A stretch of DNA of 64,000 bases from JAFKFH01 sp017307375 (GCA_965229335.1 OZ245874.1:4650001-4714000); one strand, 5' to 3'; counted from the first letter of the stretch, positions 48,081-57,816 are shown. Notes: generated by a model not told the origin, from the sequence alone. Numbers and translations: made by a program.

Positions 48081-50483
48081 ATGATCGACGCCAGCCGCCT
48101 GAACCTGCTGACCCAGTTGGAACGCAAGGCGCTGTGGCTCGCCTGCTGGACCATCCACAACGCCAACCACATCCGGCCATCGCGCGACGGCATCAAGGTC
48201 GGCGGCCATCAGTCGTCGTCAGCCTCGATCAACACCGCGCTGACCGCGCTCTATCTCGACGTGCTGAACCCGGAGGACCGGATCGCGGTCAAGCCGCATG
48301 CCTCGCCGGTCTATCACGCACTGATGTACCTGCTGGGCCGGCAGACGCAGGACAAGCTGGAGCGGTTCCGCGCGCTGGGCGGCGCGCAATCCTATCCGTC
48401 GCGCACCAAGGATGGCGGCGACGTCGATTTCTCGACCGGCTCGGTCGGCCTCGGCGTCGGCGTCACGCTGTTCGGCGCGCTGATGCGCGACTACATGCGG
48501 CTGCATGGCCTGGGCGATCCCGCCCGCACCAACGGCCGCATGGTCGCGGTGCTGGGCGATGCCGAGCTCGACGAAGGCAATATCTTCGAGGCGCTGCTGG
48601 AAGGCTGGAAGCACGATGTCCGCAACCTCTGGTGGGTGATCGACTACAACCGCCAGAGCCTCGACGGCGTGGTCAACGACCATCTGTTCCAGCGCATCCA
48701 GCAATTCTTCGACAATGTCGGCTGGCGCGTCGTCACGGTGAAATACGGCAAGCTGCTGGAGGCCGCGTTCAAGGGCCCGGCGGGCGAGGCGCTGCGGCAA
48801 TGGATCGACGATTGCCCCAATCAGCTCTATTCGGCGCTGACCTTCAAGGGCGGGGCGGCGTTTCGCGAGCACCTGGCGCGCGATCTCGGCCACACCGCGG
48901 GGCTGAATGAATTCCTCGACAGCCATGACGATGCCAGCCTGCACCGGGTGATGACGAACCTGGGCGGGCACGACATGGAAACGCTGCTCGAAGCCTTTCA
49001 TGGCGTCACAGATGACCGGCCGCATTGCTTCGTGCTGTACACGATCAAGGGCCACGGCCTGCCGCTGGCCGGTCACAAGGACAACCATGCCGGGCTGATG
49101 ACCGTGCAGCAGATGGCCGAGTTCCGCCAGCGCCACGGCGTGCCCGATGGGGCCGAATGGGATCGCTTCGCCGGTCTGGAGGCCAGCCCGGCCGCGCTGC
49201 AGGCCTTTCTCGACGCCGTGCCGTTCGGCCGCCGGCCGCGCGATACCGCGGTCGCGGCGCCGGTCGCGGTACCGGCCTTGAAGGCGCCGGCGGGCGAGCG
49301 GATGTCGACCCAGGAAGCCTTCGGCAAGATCATGAACGAGATCGGCCGCGGCGACGGCGATTTCGCCGGCCGGGTGATCACCACCTCGCCCGACGTGACC
49401 GTTTCGACCAACCTGGGCGGCTGGGTCAACCAGCGCGGCGTCTTCGCCCAGGAAACCAAGCCCGACATGTTCCGCCAGGAACAGGTCGCCTCGCCGCTGA
49501 AATGGGGCAAGGGCGCGACCGGCCAGCATCTCGAACTCGGCATCGCCGAGAACAACCTGTTCCTCGCCCTGGCGGCGATGGGCCTGTCGCACAGCCTGTT
49601 CGGGGGGCGGCTGTTCCCGGTCGGCACGCTGTACGATCCGTTCATCGCCCGCGGCCTCGATGCGCTGAACTATGCCTGCTACCAGGATGCCCGCTTCCTG
49701 CTGGTCGCGACGCCGTCGGGCATTGCCCTGGCCCCGGAGGGTGGTGCGCACCAGTCGCTGAACACCCCGCTGATCGGCATGGCGCAGGACGGCCTGGCGA
49801 CGTTCGAGCCGGCCTTCGCCGACGAACTCGCCATCATCATGCAATGGGCGTTCGAATACATGCAGCGCGGCGGCCCGGCACGCGACGAGATGGCCGACGA
49901 GACCGCGTCGGCATGGCTGCGCGACACCCGCGGCGGTTCGGTCTACCTGCGGCTGTCGACCCGCGGCCTGGACCAGATCGGGCGCGACGACGGCGACGCC
50001 GCCTGGCGCGACGACGTGATCGCCGGCGGCTACTGGTTGCGCCGGCCCGCGGCCGGGGCGGAGCTTGCCATCGTCTATGCCGGCGTGGTGGCGCCGGAAG
50101 CGATCGCCGCGCATGAGGAAATCCTGGCCGAAATTCCCGGTGCCGGCCTGCTGGCCGTCACCTCGGCCGACCGGCTCAACGCCGGCTGGAACGCCGCCGA
50201 GCGCGCCCGCCAGCAGGGCCGCCCCCAGGCGCGCTCGCAGGTCGAGCGGCTGTTGAGCCCGCTGGCCCGCGATGCCACGCTGGTGACGGTCTGCGACGCC
50301 CACCCGACCAGCCTGTCGTGGATCGGCAGCGTGCTGGGCCATCGCGTCCGCCCGCTGGGCGTCGAACATTTCGGCCAGTCCGCCGATCTGCCGGATCTCT
50401 ATCACAAGTACCGCATCGATACCGAAGCCATCCTCGATGCCTGCGCCGCCGGCCTGCTCGGCCGCCTGCGCGCGGTGGGCTGA
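48081..50483 (+). CDS. AceE-like homodimeric 2-oxoacid dehydrogenase E1 component
   Basis: E1 decarboxylates a 2-oxoacid using thiamine diphosphate and passes the acyl group to E2. The 800-aa protein is a single chain with the AceE/transketolase fold: KVGGHQSSSASI, the TPP motif GDAELDEGN (residues 159-167) ending in Asn190, and the C-terminal GHRVRPLGVEHFGQSADLPD. E. coli AceE is 887 aa; most alphaproteobacteria use two-subunit PdhA/PdhB instead. GGAGGA (48068-48073) lies 7 nt before the ATG. It is the first gene of an E1-E2 operon and divergent from an Lrp regulator. The oxoacid substrate is not fixed. Confidence 0.9.
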   Translation: MIDASRLNLLTQLERKALWLACWTIHNANHIRPSRDGIKVGGHQSSSASINTALTALYLDVLNPEDRIAVKPHASPVYHALMYLLGRQTQDKLERFRALGGAQSYPSRTKDGGDVDFSTGSVGLGVGVTLFGALMRDYMRLHGLGDPARTNGRMVAVLGDAELDEGNIFEALLEGWKHDVRNLWWVIDYNRQSLDGVVNDHLFQRIQQFFDNVGWRVVTVKYGKLLEAAFKGPAGEALRQWIDDCPNQLYSALTFKGGAAFREHLARDLGHTAGLNEFLDSHDDASLHRVMTNLGGHDMETLLEAFHGVTDDRPHCFVLYTIKGHGLPLAGHKDNHAGLMTVQQMAEFRQRHGVPDGAEWDRFAGLEASPAALQAFLDAVPFGRRPRDTAVAAPVAVPALKAPAGERMSTQEAFGKIMNEIGRGDGDFAGRVITTSPDVTVSTNLGGWVNQRGVFAQETKPDMFRQEQVASPLKWGKGATGQHLELGIAENNLFLALAAMGLSHSLFGGRLFPVGTLYDPFIARGLDALNYACYQDARFLLVATPSGIALAPEGGAHQSLNTPLIGMAQDGLATFEPAFADELAIIMQWAFEYMQRGGPARDEMADETASAWLRDTRGGSVYLRLSTRGLDQIGRDDGDAAWRDDVIAGGYWLRRPAAGAELAIVYAGVVAPEAIAAHEEILAEIPGAGLLAVTSADRLNAGWNAAERARQQGRPQARSQVERLLSPLARDATLVTVCDAHPTSLSWIGSVLGHRVRPLGVEHFGQSADLPDLYHKYRIDTEAILDACAAGLLGRLRAVG

Positions 50484-50487
50484 TCCC

Positions 50488-51696
50488 ATGGCCACCGACA
50501 TCCTGATGCCGGCGCTGTCGCCGACGATGACCGAAGGCAAGATCGCCGCCTGGCTCAAAGCTCCCGGCGATCGGGTCCGGGCGGGCGACGTGCTGGCCGA
50601 GATCGAGACCGACAAGGCATCGATGGAATTCGAGGCCGCCGAGGACGGCATCCTCGGCACGATTCTGGTGCCGGCCGGCCGCGAGGGCGTGGCGGTCAAC
50701 ACCCCGATCGCGACGCTGCTGGCGGATGGCGAGGCCGCGACGGCCGCGCCGCCGCCCGCCACCGCCGCCCCTGCCGCGGTCCGGTCCGCGGTCGCGGCCG
50801 CGCCGGCCGAAAGCAGGGCAGCCTCGCCACTGGCCCGCCGCATGGCCGCGCAGGCCGGTTTCGATCTCGCCGCGATCACCGGCAGCGGGCCTCAGGGTCG
50901 CATCGTCAAGGCCGACATCGAAGCGCTGATGCCCAGGCCCGTGGCGCCGCAGGCGGCGCAGGTCACGGCGCCGGCCCCTGCCCCTTCCGGTCCGGGTGCG
51001 CGCCAGCTGGCCGATCTGCTGGACATCCCCTACCGGCTCGAACCGCTGTCGGGGATGCGCCGGACCATTGCGCGGCGCCTGACCGACTCAAAGCAGACGG
51101 TGCCGCATTTCTACCTCGGCGTCGATATCGAGGTCGACGCGCTGCTGGCCCTGCGGGCAACGCTGAACGCGCAGCCCGGCGTCAGGCTGTCGGTCAACGA
51201 CTTCGTCATCCGCGCGGCGGCACTGGCCCTGAAGAAGGTGCCGGCGGCCAACGCCTCCTACGACGACGGCGGCATCCTCCGCTACGAACGCGCCGACATC
51301 TCGGTCGCGGTGGCGACGCCGGCTGGGCTGATCACCCCGATCGTCAAGGGCGCCGAGGCCCGCGGACTGGCCGATATCTCCGCCGCCATGAAGGACCTTG
51401 CCGCCCGCGCCCGCGAGGGCCGGCTGCGCCCGGAGGAATACCAGGGCGGCACGTTCTCGATCTCCAACCTCGGCATGTTCGGGATCAGGCAGTTCGAGGC
51501 GGTGATCAACCCGCCGCAGGGCTGCATCCTCGCGGTCGGCGCCAGCGAGCCGCGTCCGGTGGTGCGTGGCGGCGCGCTGGCCATCGCGACGGTGATGACC
51601 TGCACGCTGTCGGTCGATCACCGCGTCGTCGACGGCGCCGAATGGCTGAACGCCTTCAAGGCCCTCATCGAGCGGCCGGAGACCATGCTGCTTTAG
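50488..51696 (+). CDS. Dihydrolipoamide acyltransferase (E2)
   Basis: E2 accepts the acyl group on a lipoyl arm and transfers it to CoA. The 402-aa protein has one lipoyl domain with Lys43 in EIETDKASMEFEA, an Ala/Pro linker, a peripheral subunit-binding domain (SPLARRMAAQAGFDLAAI) and a catalytic domain ending with SVDHRVVDGAEWLNAFKA. All catalytic residues look intact. It lies 4 nt after E1 and is co-transcribed. No E3 (dihydrolipoamide dehydrogenase) follows, so the complex must borrow one encoded elsewhere. Confidence 0.94.
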   Translation: MATDILMPALSPTMTEGKIAAWLKAPGDRVRAGDVLAEIETDKASMEFEAAEDGILGTILVPAGREGVAVNTPIATLLADGEAATAAPPPATAAPAAVRSAVAAAPAESRAASPLARRMAAQAGFDLAAITGSGPQGRIVKADIEALMPRPVAPQAAQVTAPAPAPSGPGARQLADLLDIPYRLEPLSGMRRTIARRLTDSKQTVPHFYLGVDIEVDALLALRATLNAQPGVRLSVNDFVIRAAALALKKVPAANASYDDGGILRYERADISVAVATPAGLITPIVKGAEARGLADISAAMKDLAARAREGRLRPEEYQGGTFSISNLGMFGIRQFEAVINPPQGCILAVGASEPRPVVRGGALAIATVMTCTLSVDHRVVDGAEWLNAFKALIERPETMLL

Positions 51697-51759
51697 TTGG
51701 GTTTCCCACGATCACCAGATGCGATATCCACGACGATCGCGGTGACGGGGGATGACGAG

Positions 51760-53577
51760 ATGGCGGATAGCGCGGGATTTGGCCTGGGGCACACGGTCGT
51801 GCTGCTCTTGGCGGCGGTCGTTGCCGTACCTTTGTTCAGGCGGCTCGGCCTGGGGTCGGTGCTCGGCTATCTCGTCGCCGGGCTCGCCATCGGTCCGTTC
51901 GGCCTGAAGATCTTCACCGATGCCGAAACCCTGCTGCATATCGCCGAGCTCGGCGTCGTCATGTTCCTGTTCGTCATCGGGCTGGAAATGCGGCCGAGCA
52001 AGCTGTGGACGCTGCGCAAGCAGATCTTCGGGCTGGGCGTCGGCCAGGTCGTGACCTGTGGCGGCCTGCTGACGCTGGTCGGCATCGCCGCCGGCCTTGC
52101 CCCGGCGGTCGCCGCGGTCGGCGCCATGGGCTTCGTGCTGTCGTCGACCGCAGTGATCATGCAGGTGATGGACGAGAACGGCGAGACCGCGACGATCGAG
52201 GGCCAGCGTGCCATCGCCATCCTGCTGCTCGAAGATCTCGCCATCGTGCCGCTGCTGGCGCTGGTCGCGCTTTGGGCGGCCGTCAACGGCCAGGCGCCCG
52301 GCAGCGGCACGCCGGTCTGGCAGAGCGTCGGGATCGCCATCGGCGCGCTTGCCGCGCTGATCGCCGCCGGCCGCTGGCTGCTCGACCCGTTCTTCGGGCT
52401 GATCGCGCGGGCCGGCGCGCGCGAAGTGCTGACCGCCGCCGCGCTGCTGGTGGTGCTGGGGGCGGCCCTGTTCATGCAATGGGCCGGGCTGTCGATGGCG
52501 CTGGGCGCCTTCATGGCCGGGGTGCTGCTGTCGGAATCGAATTTCCGCCACCAGCTGGAAGCCGATATCGAGCCGTTCCGCGGCATCCTGCTCGGGCTGT
52601 TCTTCCTCAGCGTCGGCATGTCGCTCGACCTTGCGGTGGTGGCGGCCGAGTGGCGCATGGTCGCCGCGGGCCTCGCCGCCTTCATGATCGTCAAGGCCGT
52701 CGGGATCTATGCGGTGGCGCGGCTGGGGGGATCGACCAACCGGGCCGCGCTGCATCGTGGGGCGCTGTTCGCCCAGGGCGGCGAATTCGCCTTCGTGCTC
52801 TACGGCGCGGCCCTGGCCGTCGGCCTGTTCGACGATCGGATCGCCGCGGTGATGACCGCGATCGTCATCCTGTCGATGGCCTTCACGCCGCTGGTGCTGA
52901 TTGCGCAGAAGCGGTTGCAGCGGGCGGCGCCGGTCTCGCTCGACGGTGTCGAGGCGGCCGAAGGGTTGCGTGGCCGCGTGCTGTTCATCGGCTTCGGCCG
53001 CTTCGCGCAGGTGGCAAGCCAGGCGCTGCTGGCACGCGACGTCGACCTGTCGCTGATCGAGAACGATGTCGAGATGATCAAGGCTGCAGGCAAGTTCGGG
53101 TTCAAGGTCTACTACGGCGACGGCACCCGCCTCGATGTGCTGCACGCATCGGGCGCCGCCCAGGCCCAGGCCATCCTGGTCTGCGTCGACAAGCCCGAGG
53201 CGGCGGACCATATCGTCGACCTGTGCAAGGCCGAATTCCCGCTGGCCAAGCTCTATGTCCGGTCGTTCGACCGCGGGCACTCGCTGCGGCTGATCCAGGC
53301 CGGCGTCGATTACCAGATCCGCGAAACCTTCGAATCCGCACTGGTCTTCAGCCGCGAGGTGCTGACCGGCCTCGGCATCGACGCGGACGAGGCGCAGTCG
53401 ACGATCGAGGATGTGCGCGAGCGCGATCGCCAGCGTGTCGAACTCGAGCTGGTCGGCGGTCTCGAAGCCGGACGCTCGATGCTGCGCGGCAACCTCGTCA
53501 CCCCCGAGCCCGCCCCGTTCTTTGCCGCCCGCAGGGCAAGCGCGCCGCCGCCGGAGGTCGCGACGGCCGGCTCATAG
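51760..53577 (+). CDS. Kef-type K+/H+ antiporter (CPA2 family)
   Basis: The 605-aa membrane protein has about 12 hydrophobic helices in a Na+/H+ exchanger domain, including LHIAELGVVMFLFVIGLEM and VLSSTAVIMQVMDE. A cytosolic TrkA-N (RCK) domain follows, with the nucleotide-binding VLFIGFGRFAQVASQALL and the fingerprint FKVYYGDGTRLDVL. A charged tail of about 60 aa follows. ATG 51760 was chosen because GGGGGA is 7 nt upstream, while a TTG at 51697 abuts the E2 stop. Convergent with the cyclase gene (6-bp overlap). Confidence 0.92.
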   Translation: MADSAGFGLGHTVVLLLAAVVAVPLFRRLGLGSVLGYLVAGLAIGPFGLKIFTDAETLLHIAELGVVMFLFVIGLEMRPSKLWTLRKQIFGLGVGQVVTCGGLLTLVGIAAGLAPAVAAVGAMGFVLSSTAVIMQVMDENGETATIEGQRAIAILLLEDLAIVPLLALVALWAAVNGQAPGSGTPVWQSVGIAIGALAALIAAGRWLLDPFFGLIARAGAREVLTAAALLVVLGAALFMQWAGLSMALGAFMAGVLLSESNFRHQLEADIEPFRGILLGLFFLSVGMSLDLAVVAAEWRMVAAGLAAFMIVKAVGIYAVARLGGSTNRAALHRGALFAQGGEFAFVLYGAALAVGLFDDRIAAVMTAIVILSMAFTPLVLIAQKRLQRAAPVSLDGVEAAEGLRGRVLFIGFGRFAQVASQALLARDVDLSLIENDVEMIKAAGKFGFKVYYGDGTRLDVLHASGAAQAQAILVCVDKPEAADHIVDLCKAEFPLAKLYVRSFDRGHSLRLIQAGVDYQIRETFESALVFSREVLTGLGIDADEAQSTIEDVRERDRQRVELELVGGLEAGRSMLRGNLVTPEPAPFFAARRASAPPPEVATAGS

Positions 53578-54900
53578 GCCGCTGCCACGGCCGGCTTGCG
53601 CGGCCATGCCGGCATCTTTCGGCAGCGTCAGCCCGTAGAGCGTCACGCTTGCCTCGCGTCCGCGCAGCATCTGGTCGGGCAAGGCGATCCAGGCGGCCGG
53701 ATCCTCGCCGGCGGCCGCGATTGCCTCCGCGGTCACGAGCAGCGGCAGGCCGACCTGCTTGGTCGCCTGCTCCAGCCGCGCGGCGACGTTGACCGCATCG
53801 CCCAGCACCGCGAATTCCAGCCGGCTGTCATCACCGACCGCGCCGCAATAGACCTCTCCGACATGAACGCCGATCCCGACCGCGATCGGGGCCAGGCCCT
53901 GCTCGGCCCGGTCCAGGTTCCAGAGCGCCACCCCGGACAGGATCGCCCGGGCGCAGATCAGCGCGCGGGCGGCATCGTCCTCGCCAGGCTGGGGCAGGCC
54001 GAAGACGACGAAGGCACCGTCACCGATGAACTTGTCGATCACGCCCCCGGTGGCGCTCGCCGCTTCGGTGATCCGGCGGCGATAGTCCGCGACCAGGTGT
54101 CCCACGGCCTCCGGGGTCAGCGCCTCGGCCAGCGCGGTGAACCCCCTGATGTCGACGAACAGCAGGGCGGCGATCTGCCGGCGCCCCCGGCGCAACGCGA
54201 TATCGCCGGCATCGGCCAGTTCCGACAGCTCGCGGGTCAGTTCGCTCGGCAGATAGCGGGTCAGGTTGGCGCGCCGCCGCGTCTCGGCGATGGCCCGTTC
54301 CAGGATACGCCGGCTGCGTCGCGCCACCAGCACCAGCACCGCGCCGGTCAGCAGCAGGATGACGACACGGCCGAGATTGGCGGGCCCGCCGAACAGCTCG
54401 CCCAGCCCGCCATCGATCGCGGGCGGCGACAGCCGCGGCCGCACCGAAACAGCGAAGGTGGCCAGGGTGACCAGCCCCACGGCATACGCCGCCAGCAGCG
54501 GATTGAAGCGCAGCGCCGCGAAGCTCAGGACCAGCGAGAACATCGTAAAGGCGGGCAGCGCGCCGAGATAGTCGCCGGGCAGGCCGACATTGGCTGCGCT
54601 GACCAGCGCCATGAACAGCATGAAGGCGACGTCAAGCGTGGTCAGGACCCAGGGCGCCCAGGCCCTGAAGCGCGACGGCGTCGCCATCCACCATGCGCCC
54701 GCCCCGATCAGGAAATAGGCGACCATCGAGGCCGCCGCAAAGACCAGCTGGCGCAGCACGATCTCGTCGGCGGCATCCGAGACCGCGACGAAGAACCCCA
54801 TCGCCAGCAGGCCGAGCAGCAGGGCCACGCCCATCCGGATCAGCGACAGCGTGCGTTCGGCCCTGATCTCGACCTCGCGATGAAGCCTTGCGGCATTCAT
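53572..54900 (-). CDS. Membrane-bound adenylate/guanylate cyclase-type protein
   Basis: The 442-aa protein has six N-terminal helices (residues about 18-195), then a linker and a class III nucleotidyl-cyclase domain from about 230. The metal-binding Asp250 is in LLFVDIRGFT and Asp294 in DKFIGDGAFVVFG. The pattern matches bacterial CyaA-like class III cyclases that make cAMP or cGMP. The transition-state and base-recognising residues were not fully assigned, so the substrate is uncertain. It follows the small membrane protein gene by 7 nt and overlaps the antiporter gene by 6 nt at its stop. Confidence 0.88.
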   Translation of the reverse strand: MNAARLHREVEIRAERTLSLIRMGVALLLGLLAMGFFVAVSDAADEIVLRQLVFAAASMVAYFLIGAGAWWMATPSRFRAWAPWVLTTLDVAFMLFMALVSAANVGLPGDYLGALPAFTMFSLVLSFAALRFNPLLAAYAVGLVTLATFAVSVRPRLSPPAIDGGLGELFGGPANLGRVVILLLTGAVLVLVARRSRRILERAIAETRRRANLTRYLPSELTRELSELADAGDIALRRGRRQIAALLFVDIRGFTALAEALTPEAVGHLVADYRRRITEAASATGGVIDKFIGDGAFVVFGLPQPGEDDAARALICARAILSGVALWNLDRAEQGLAPIAVGIGVHVGEVYCGAVGDDSRLEFAVLGDAVNVAARLEQATKQVGLPLLVTAEAIAAAGEDPAAWIALPDQMLRGREASVTLYGLTLPKDAGMAAQAGRGSGL

Positions 54901-54907
54901 CGCAGGG

Positions 54908-55090
54908 TCAGTCCATCAGGCAGAACAGCGACAGGCAGGAAACCAGCCCGGCCTTGGCGGCGCGGTACAGCAGATAGTCGAGCCCGACGCAGATTGCCAG
55001 GATCGGCAATGCGACGAAGACGCCGAAGTAGAGCGCCGCCCACCCGGTGAAGCGACGCCGCGGGACGACGATATTGCGACGGCCGGTCAT
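54908..55090 (-). CDS. Small one-helix membrane protein upstream of the cyclase
   Basis: The 60-aa product has a basic N-terminus (TGRRNIVVPRRRF), one or two hydrophobic stretches (ALYFGVFVALPILAICVGLD) and a Cys-containing tail. The ATG at 55090 is preferred over a longer frame. It lies 7 nt before the cyclase ATG on the same strand, so the two are very likely co-transcribed. The role is unknown; a partner or leader of the cyclase is possible. Confidence 0.55.
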   Translation of the reverse strand: MTGRRNIVVPRRRFTGWAALYFGVFVALPILAICVGLDYLLYRAAKAGLVSCLSLFCLMD

Positions 55091-55139
55091 CCACGCCACA
55101 GTAGCGGGACTTCTCCCCTTCCGTCCATCCGTCCCGCAG

Positions 55140-56084
55140 ATGCCCGCCGCCGCCGACCTGATCCTCGCCTGGGACGACATGAAACCGCGCGAGTGGGCGC
55201 GGCTGCAGGGCAGTGGCCGGTCCGTGCTGGAGCAGGCGCATGGCTACGGCGAGGCGGTTGCGGCCGCCTCGCGCTATCGAATTCGCCGCGCCGCCATTCG
55301 GCGTGGCCGCGAGGTGATCGCGGTGGCGCAGGTCTTCCGGCGCGATTTCGGCCCGCTGCATCTCGTGCGCCAGATGCGCGGCCCGCATTTCCCCGTCGAC
55401 GTGGACGCGGCGACGCGCGGCGAGGTCTACACACTGCTGGCCCGGCAGTTCTCCTGGCGGCGTGGCGAGGCCCATTTCTGGATGCCGGAACTGGAGGACG
55501 GGGCCGATGCCCGGGCCCTGATGGCCGGCCTGGGCAAACGCCGGATGGTGACCGGCTATGCCTCGATCTGGCTCGATCTCCGCCAGGACGAGGCCGCGCT
55601 CCGCGCCGATCTCGACCGGCGGTTCCGACGCAGCCTTGGCAAGGCGACAGCGGCGCGATTGAAAATCGATATCGGTCATGGCGGCGGCAATCTCGACTGG
55701 CTCCTGACCGAACATGACGCCCATCGCCGGCGGCGGCGCCTGGTGGCGCCATCGGGCGGCCTTGCCCGCGCCGTCGCGGGCGCCCTGCCCAGTGCGCGCG
55801 ACACGCTGGTGGTGCAGGCGACGACCGGATCAACGCCCATCGCGGGGATGATGTTCCTGCGTCACGGCGATGCGGCAACCTATTACGTCGGCGTAACCAC
55901 CGCGGCCGGCCGCCTCGCGAATGCGCATCACCTGACGATGTGGCGCGGCGTCGTCGCCCTGCGCGAGCAGGGTGTGGCCTGGCTCGATCTCGGCGGGCTC
56001 AACACCGACACGATGCCCGGGGTGGCCGGCTTCAAACTGGGCCTTGGCGGCAGGCTCTTCACCCTGGCGGGGACTTTCCTGTAG
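55140..56084 (+). CDS. FemAB/GNAT-type acyltransferase
   Basis: The 314-aa protein resembles the peptidoglycan interpeptide-bridge (FemAB-like) acyltransferase group with two GNAT-type folds. Visible features are HGYGEAVAAASRYRIRRAAI near the N-terminus, LRADLDRRFRRSLGKATAA mid-way and the C-terminal GVAGFKLGLGGRLFTLAGTF. Members transfer amino acids or acyl groups onto lipid or peptide carriers. The substrate is unknown. ATG 55140 follows polar non-conserved sequence. The stop lies 10 nt before fliI, so it may be co-transcribed with the flagellar gene. Confidence 0.75.
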   Translation: MPAAADLILAWDDMKPREWARLQGSGRSVLEQAHGYGEAVAAASRYRIRRAAIRRGREVIAVAQVFRRDFGPLHLVRQMRGPHFPVDVDAATRGEVYTLLARQFSWRRGEAHFWMPELEDGADARALMAGLGKRRMVTGYASIWLDLRQDEAALRADLDRRFRRSLGKATAARLKIDIGHGGGNLDWLLTEHDAHRRRRRLVAPSGGLARAVAGALPSARDTLVVQATTGSTPIAGMMFLRHGDAATYYVGVTTAAGRLANAHHLTMWRGVVALREQGVAWLDLGGLNTDTMPGVAGFKLGLGGRLFTLAGTFL

Positions 56085-56094
56085 TCTTGGGCGC

Positions 56095-57426
56095 ATGAGC
56101 CTGCCCGTCATCGCCGAGATCGACCGCATCCCGACCGAACGCGTCTATGGCCGCGTGACGACGATCCGCGGCAACATGATCGAGGTCGCGGGCGTCAACC
56201 GCCACCTGTTCGTCGGCGCGCAATGCCGCACGCGCTCGCGCGACGGCCGCCGCGTGGTCTGCGAGGCGGTCGGCTTCCTGCCCAACAGTGCGCTCCTGAT
56301 GGCCTATGACGCCATCGACGGCATCGGTGTCGGCGACAAGGTCTGGGTCGAACGCGCCGACCCCGTGCTGTTGCCGAGCGATGCCTGGCTCGGCCGCGTC
56401 ATCAACGCGCTGGGCGAGCCGGTCGATGGCGGCCCGCCGCTACAGCCCGGCAATTCGCCGCGGCTGGTCAAGGCCAAGCCGCCGGACGCCCATGTCCGGC
56501 GGCGGGTCGGCGCCAAGATGGACCTGGGCGTGCGCGCGCTGAATACCTTCGTCACGCTCTGCCAGGGGCAGCGCATGGGCATCTTTGCCGGTTCGGGCGT
56601 CGGCAAGTCGACGCTGATGTCGATGATGGCCCGATATACCGCCTGCGATGTCGCTGTCATCGGCCTGATCGGCGAACGCGGGCGCGAGTTGCAGGAATTC
56701 ATCGAGGACGACCTGGGCCCGGAGGGCATGGCGCGCAGCGTCGTCGTCGTCGCGACGTCGGACGAATCCCCGCTGATGCGCCGCCAGGCCGCCTACAGCG
56801 CGATGGCGGTCGCGGAATATTTCCGCGATACCGGCCGCCAGGTGCTGTGCATGATGGATTCGATCACCCGCTTTGCCATGGCTCAGCGCGAGATCGGGCT
56901 GGCGGTCGGCGAGCCGCCGACGACCAAGGGATATCCGCCGACGACCTTCTCCGAACTGCCCCGGCTGCTCGAACGCGCCGGGCCCGGGCCAAACCGCGAC
57001 GGCATCGGCGACATCACCGGGCTGTTCACGGTGCTGGTCGACGGCGACGATCACAACGAACCGATCGCCGACGCCGTGCGCGGCATCCTCGACGGCCATA
57101 TCGTGCTGGAACGCTCGATCGGCGAGCGCGGGCGATATCCGGCGATCAACGTATTGAAGAGCGTCTCCCGTACCATGCCCCGCTGCAACACCGAGGGCGA
57201 GACGCGGATCATCCGCCGGGCCCAGCGGCTGATGTCGACTTACGAGGATATGGCCGAGATGATCCGGCTGGGCGCCTATCGCCGCGGGTCGAGCCCCGAG
57301 GTCGACGAGGCCATCCAGTTCCACGAGCCGCTCGAGGAATACCTGACACAGCGGAAAGATCAGCCGGACACGCTGCAAAGCGGTTATGAAAAACTAGCTG
57401 GCATCCTGGGGATGCCGCCCCCCTGA
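56095..57426 (+). CDS. fliI: Flagellum-specific ATPase FliI
   Basis: FliI is the hexameric ATPase of the flagellar type III export apparatus. The 443-aa protein has Walker A GSGVGKST (residues 166-173), Walker B VLCMMDSITRFAMAQREIG and the family signature PPTTFSELPRLLERAGPG. The N-terminal beta-barrel domain includes VERADPVLLPSDAWLGRVIN. Sequence features are distinct from F1-beta (RMAEMIRLGAYRRGSSPEVD C-terminal region). Its neighbours, the downstream unknown and the CheZ-like gene, place it in a motility cluster. FliJ is not obvious next door. Confidence 0.95.
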   Translation: MSLPVIAEIDRIPTERVYGRVTTIRGNMIEVAGVNRHLFVGAQCRTRSRDGRRVVCEAVGFLPNSALLMAYDAIDGIGVGDKVWVERADPVLLPSDAWLGRVINALGEPVDGGPPLQPGNSPRLVKAKPPDAHVRRRVGAKMDLGVRALNTFVTLCQGQRMGIFAGSGVGKSTLMSMMARYTACDVAVIGLIGERGRELQEFIEDDLGPEGMARSVVVVATSDESPLMRRQAAYSAMAVAEYFRDTGRQVLCMMDSITRFAMAQREIGLAVGEPPTTKGYPPTTFSELPRLLERAGPGPNRDGIGDITGLFTVLVDGDDHNEPIADAVRGILDGHIVLERSIGERGRYPAINVLKSVSRTMPRCNTEGETRIIRRAQRLMSTYEDMAEMIRLGAYRRGSSPEVDEAIQFHEPLEEYLTQRKDQPDTLQSGYEKLAGILGMPPP

Positions 57427-57441
57427 CGAGGAAAGGCAAGA

Positions 57442-57816
57442 ATGTCTGCATTCAAATCCGCCGCCGACCTGAAGCGTGAACAGGCCGCCAAGGCCGCTGC
57501 GAGCGAAGCGGCTGGCGATGGCGCCGAGAAGTTCGACGACATGACGCTCTACGAACTCCGGCGAACGCTGTCGAAGATCAACCTGGTCGTAGCTTCGGTG
57601 CAGGCAAAGTCGGACCAGATCAAGCAGAGCCGGTTTCCGCTGTTCGCCGAGCTGATGGACATCTATTACGCGGCGGCCAAGGCCAATATCGCAGCCGGTC
57701 ACAATTTTGCCGACGATGGCGTGCAGCTTTCGCCCGAACAGCAGAAGAACGTCGACCTGATCGTCCGGCTGCTGTTCAGCGGTGACGAGATACCCGCTGC
57801 GGACGCCGAAGACTGA
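57442..57816 (+). CDS. Small helical hypothetical protein after fliI
   Basis: The 124-aa product has a charged helical N-terminus (KREQAAKAAASEAAGD), a central TLYELRRTLSKINLVVASVQ stretch and an acidic end. fliJ normally follows fliI; this sequence is shorter than FliJ (about 147 aa) and does not show a clear long coiled coil. It may be a divergent FliJ or an unrelated export protein. The start follows AGGAAAGG. The family was not recognised. Confidence 0.6.
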   Translation: MSAFKSAADLKREQAAKAAASEAAGDGAEKFDDMTLYELRRTLSKINLVVASVQAKSDQIKQSRFPLFAELMDIYYAAAKANIAAGHNFADDGVQLSPEQQKNVDLIVRLLFSGDEIPAADAED

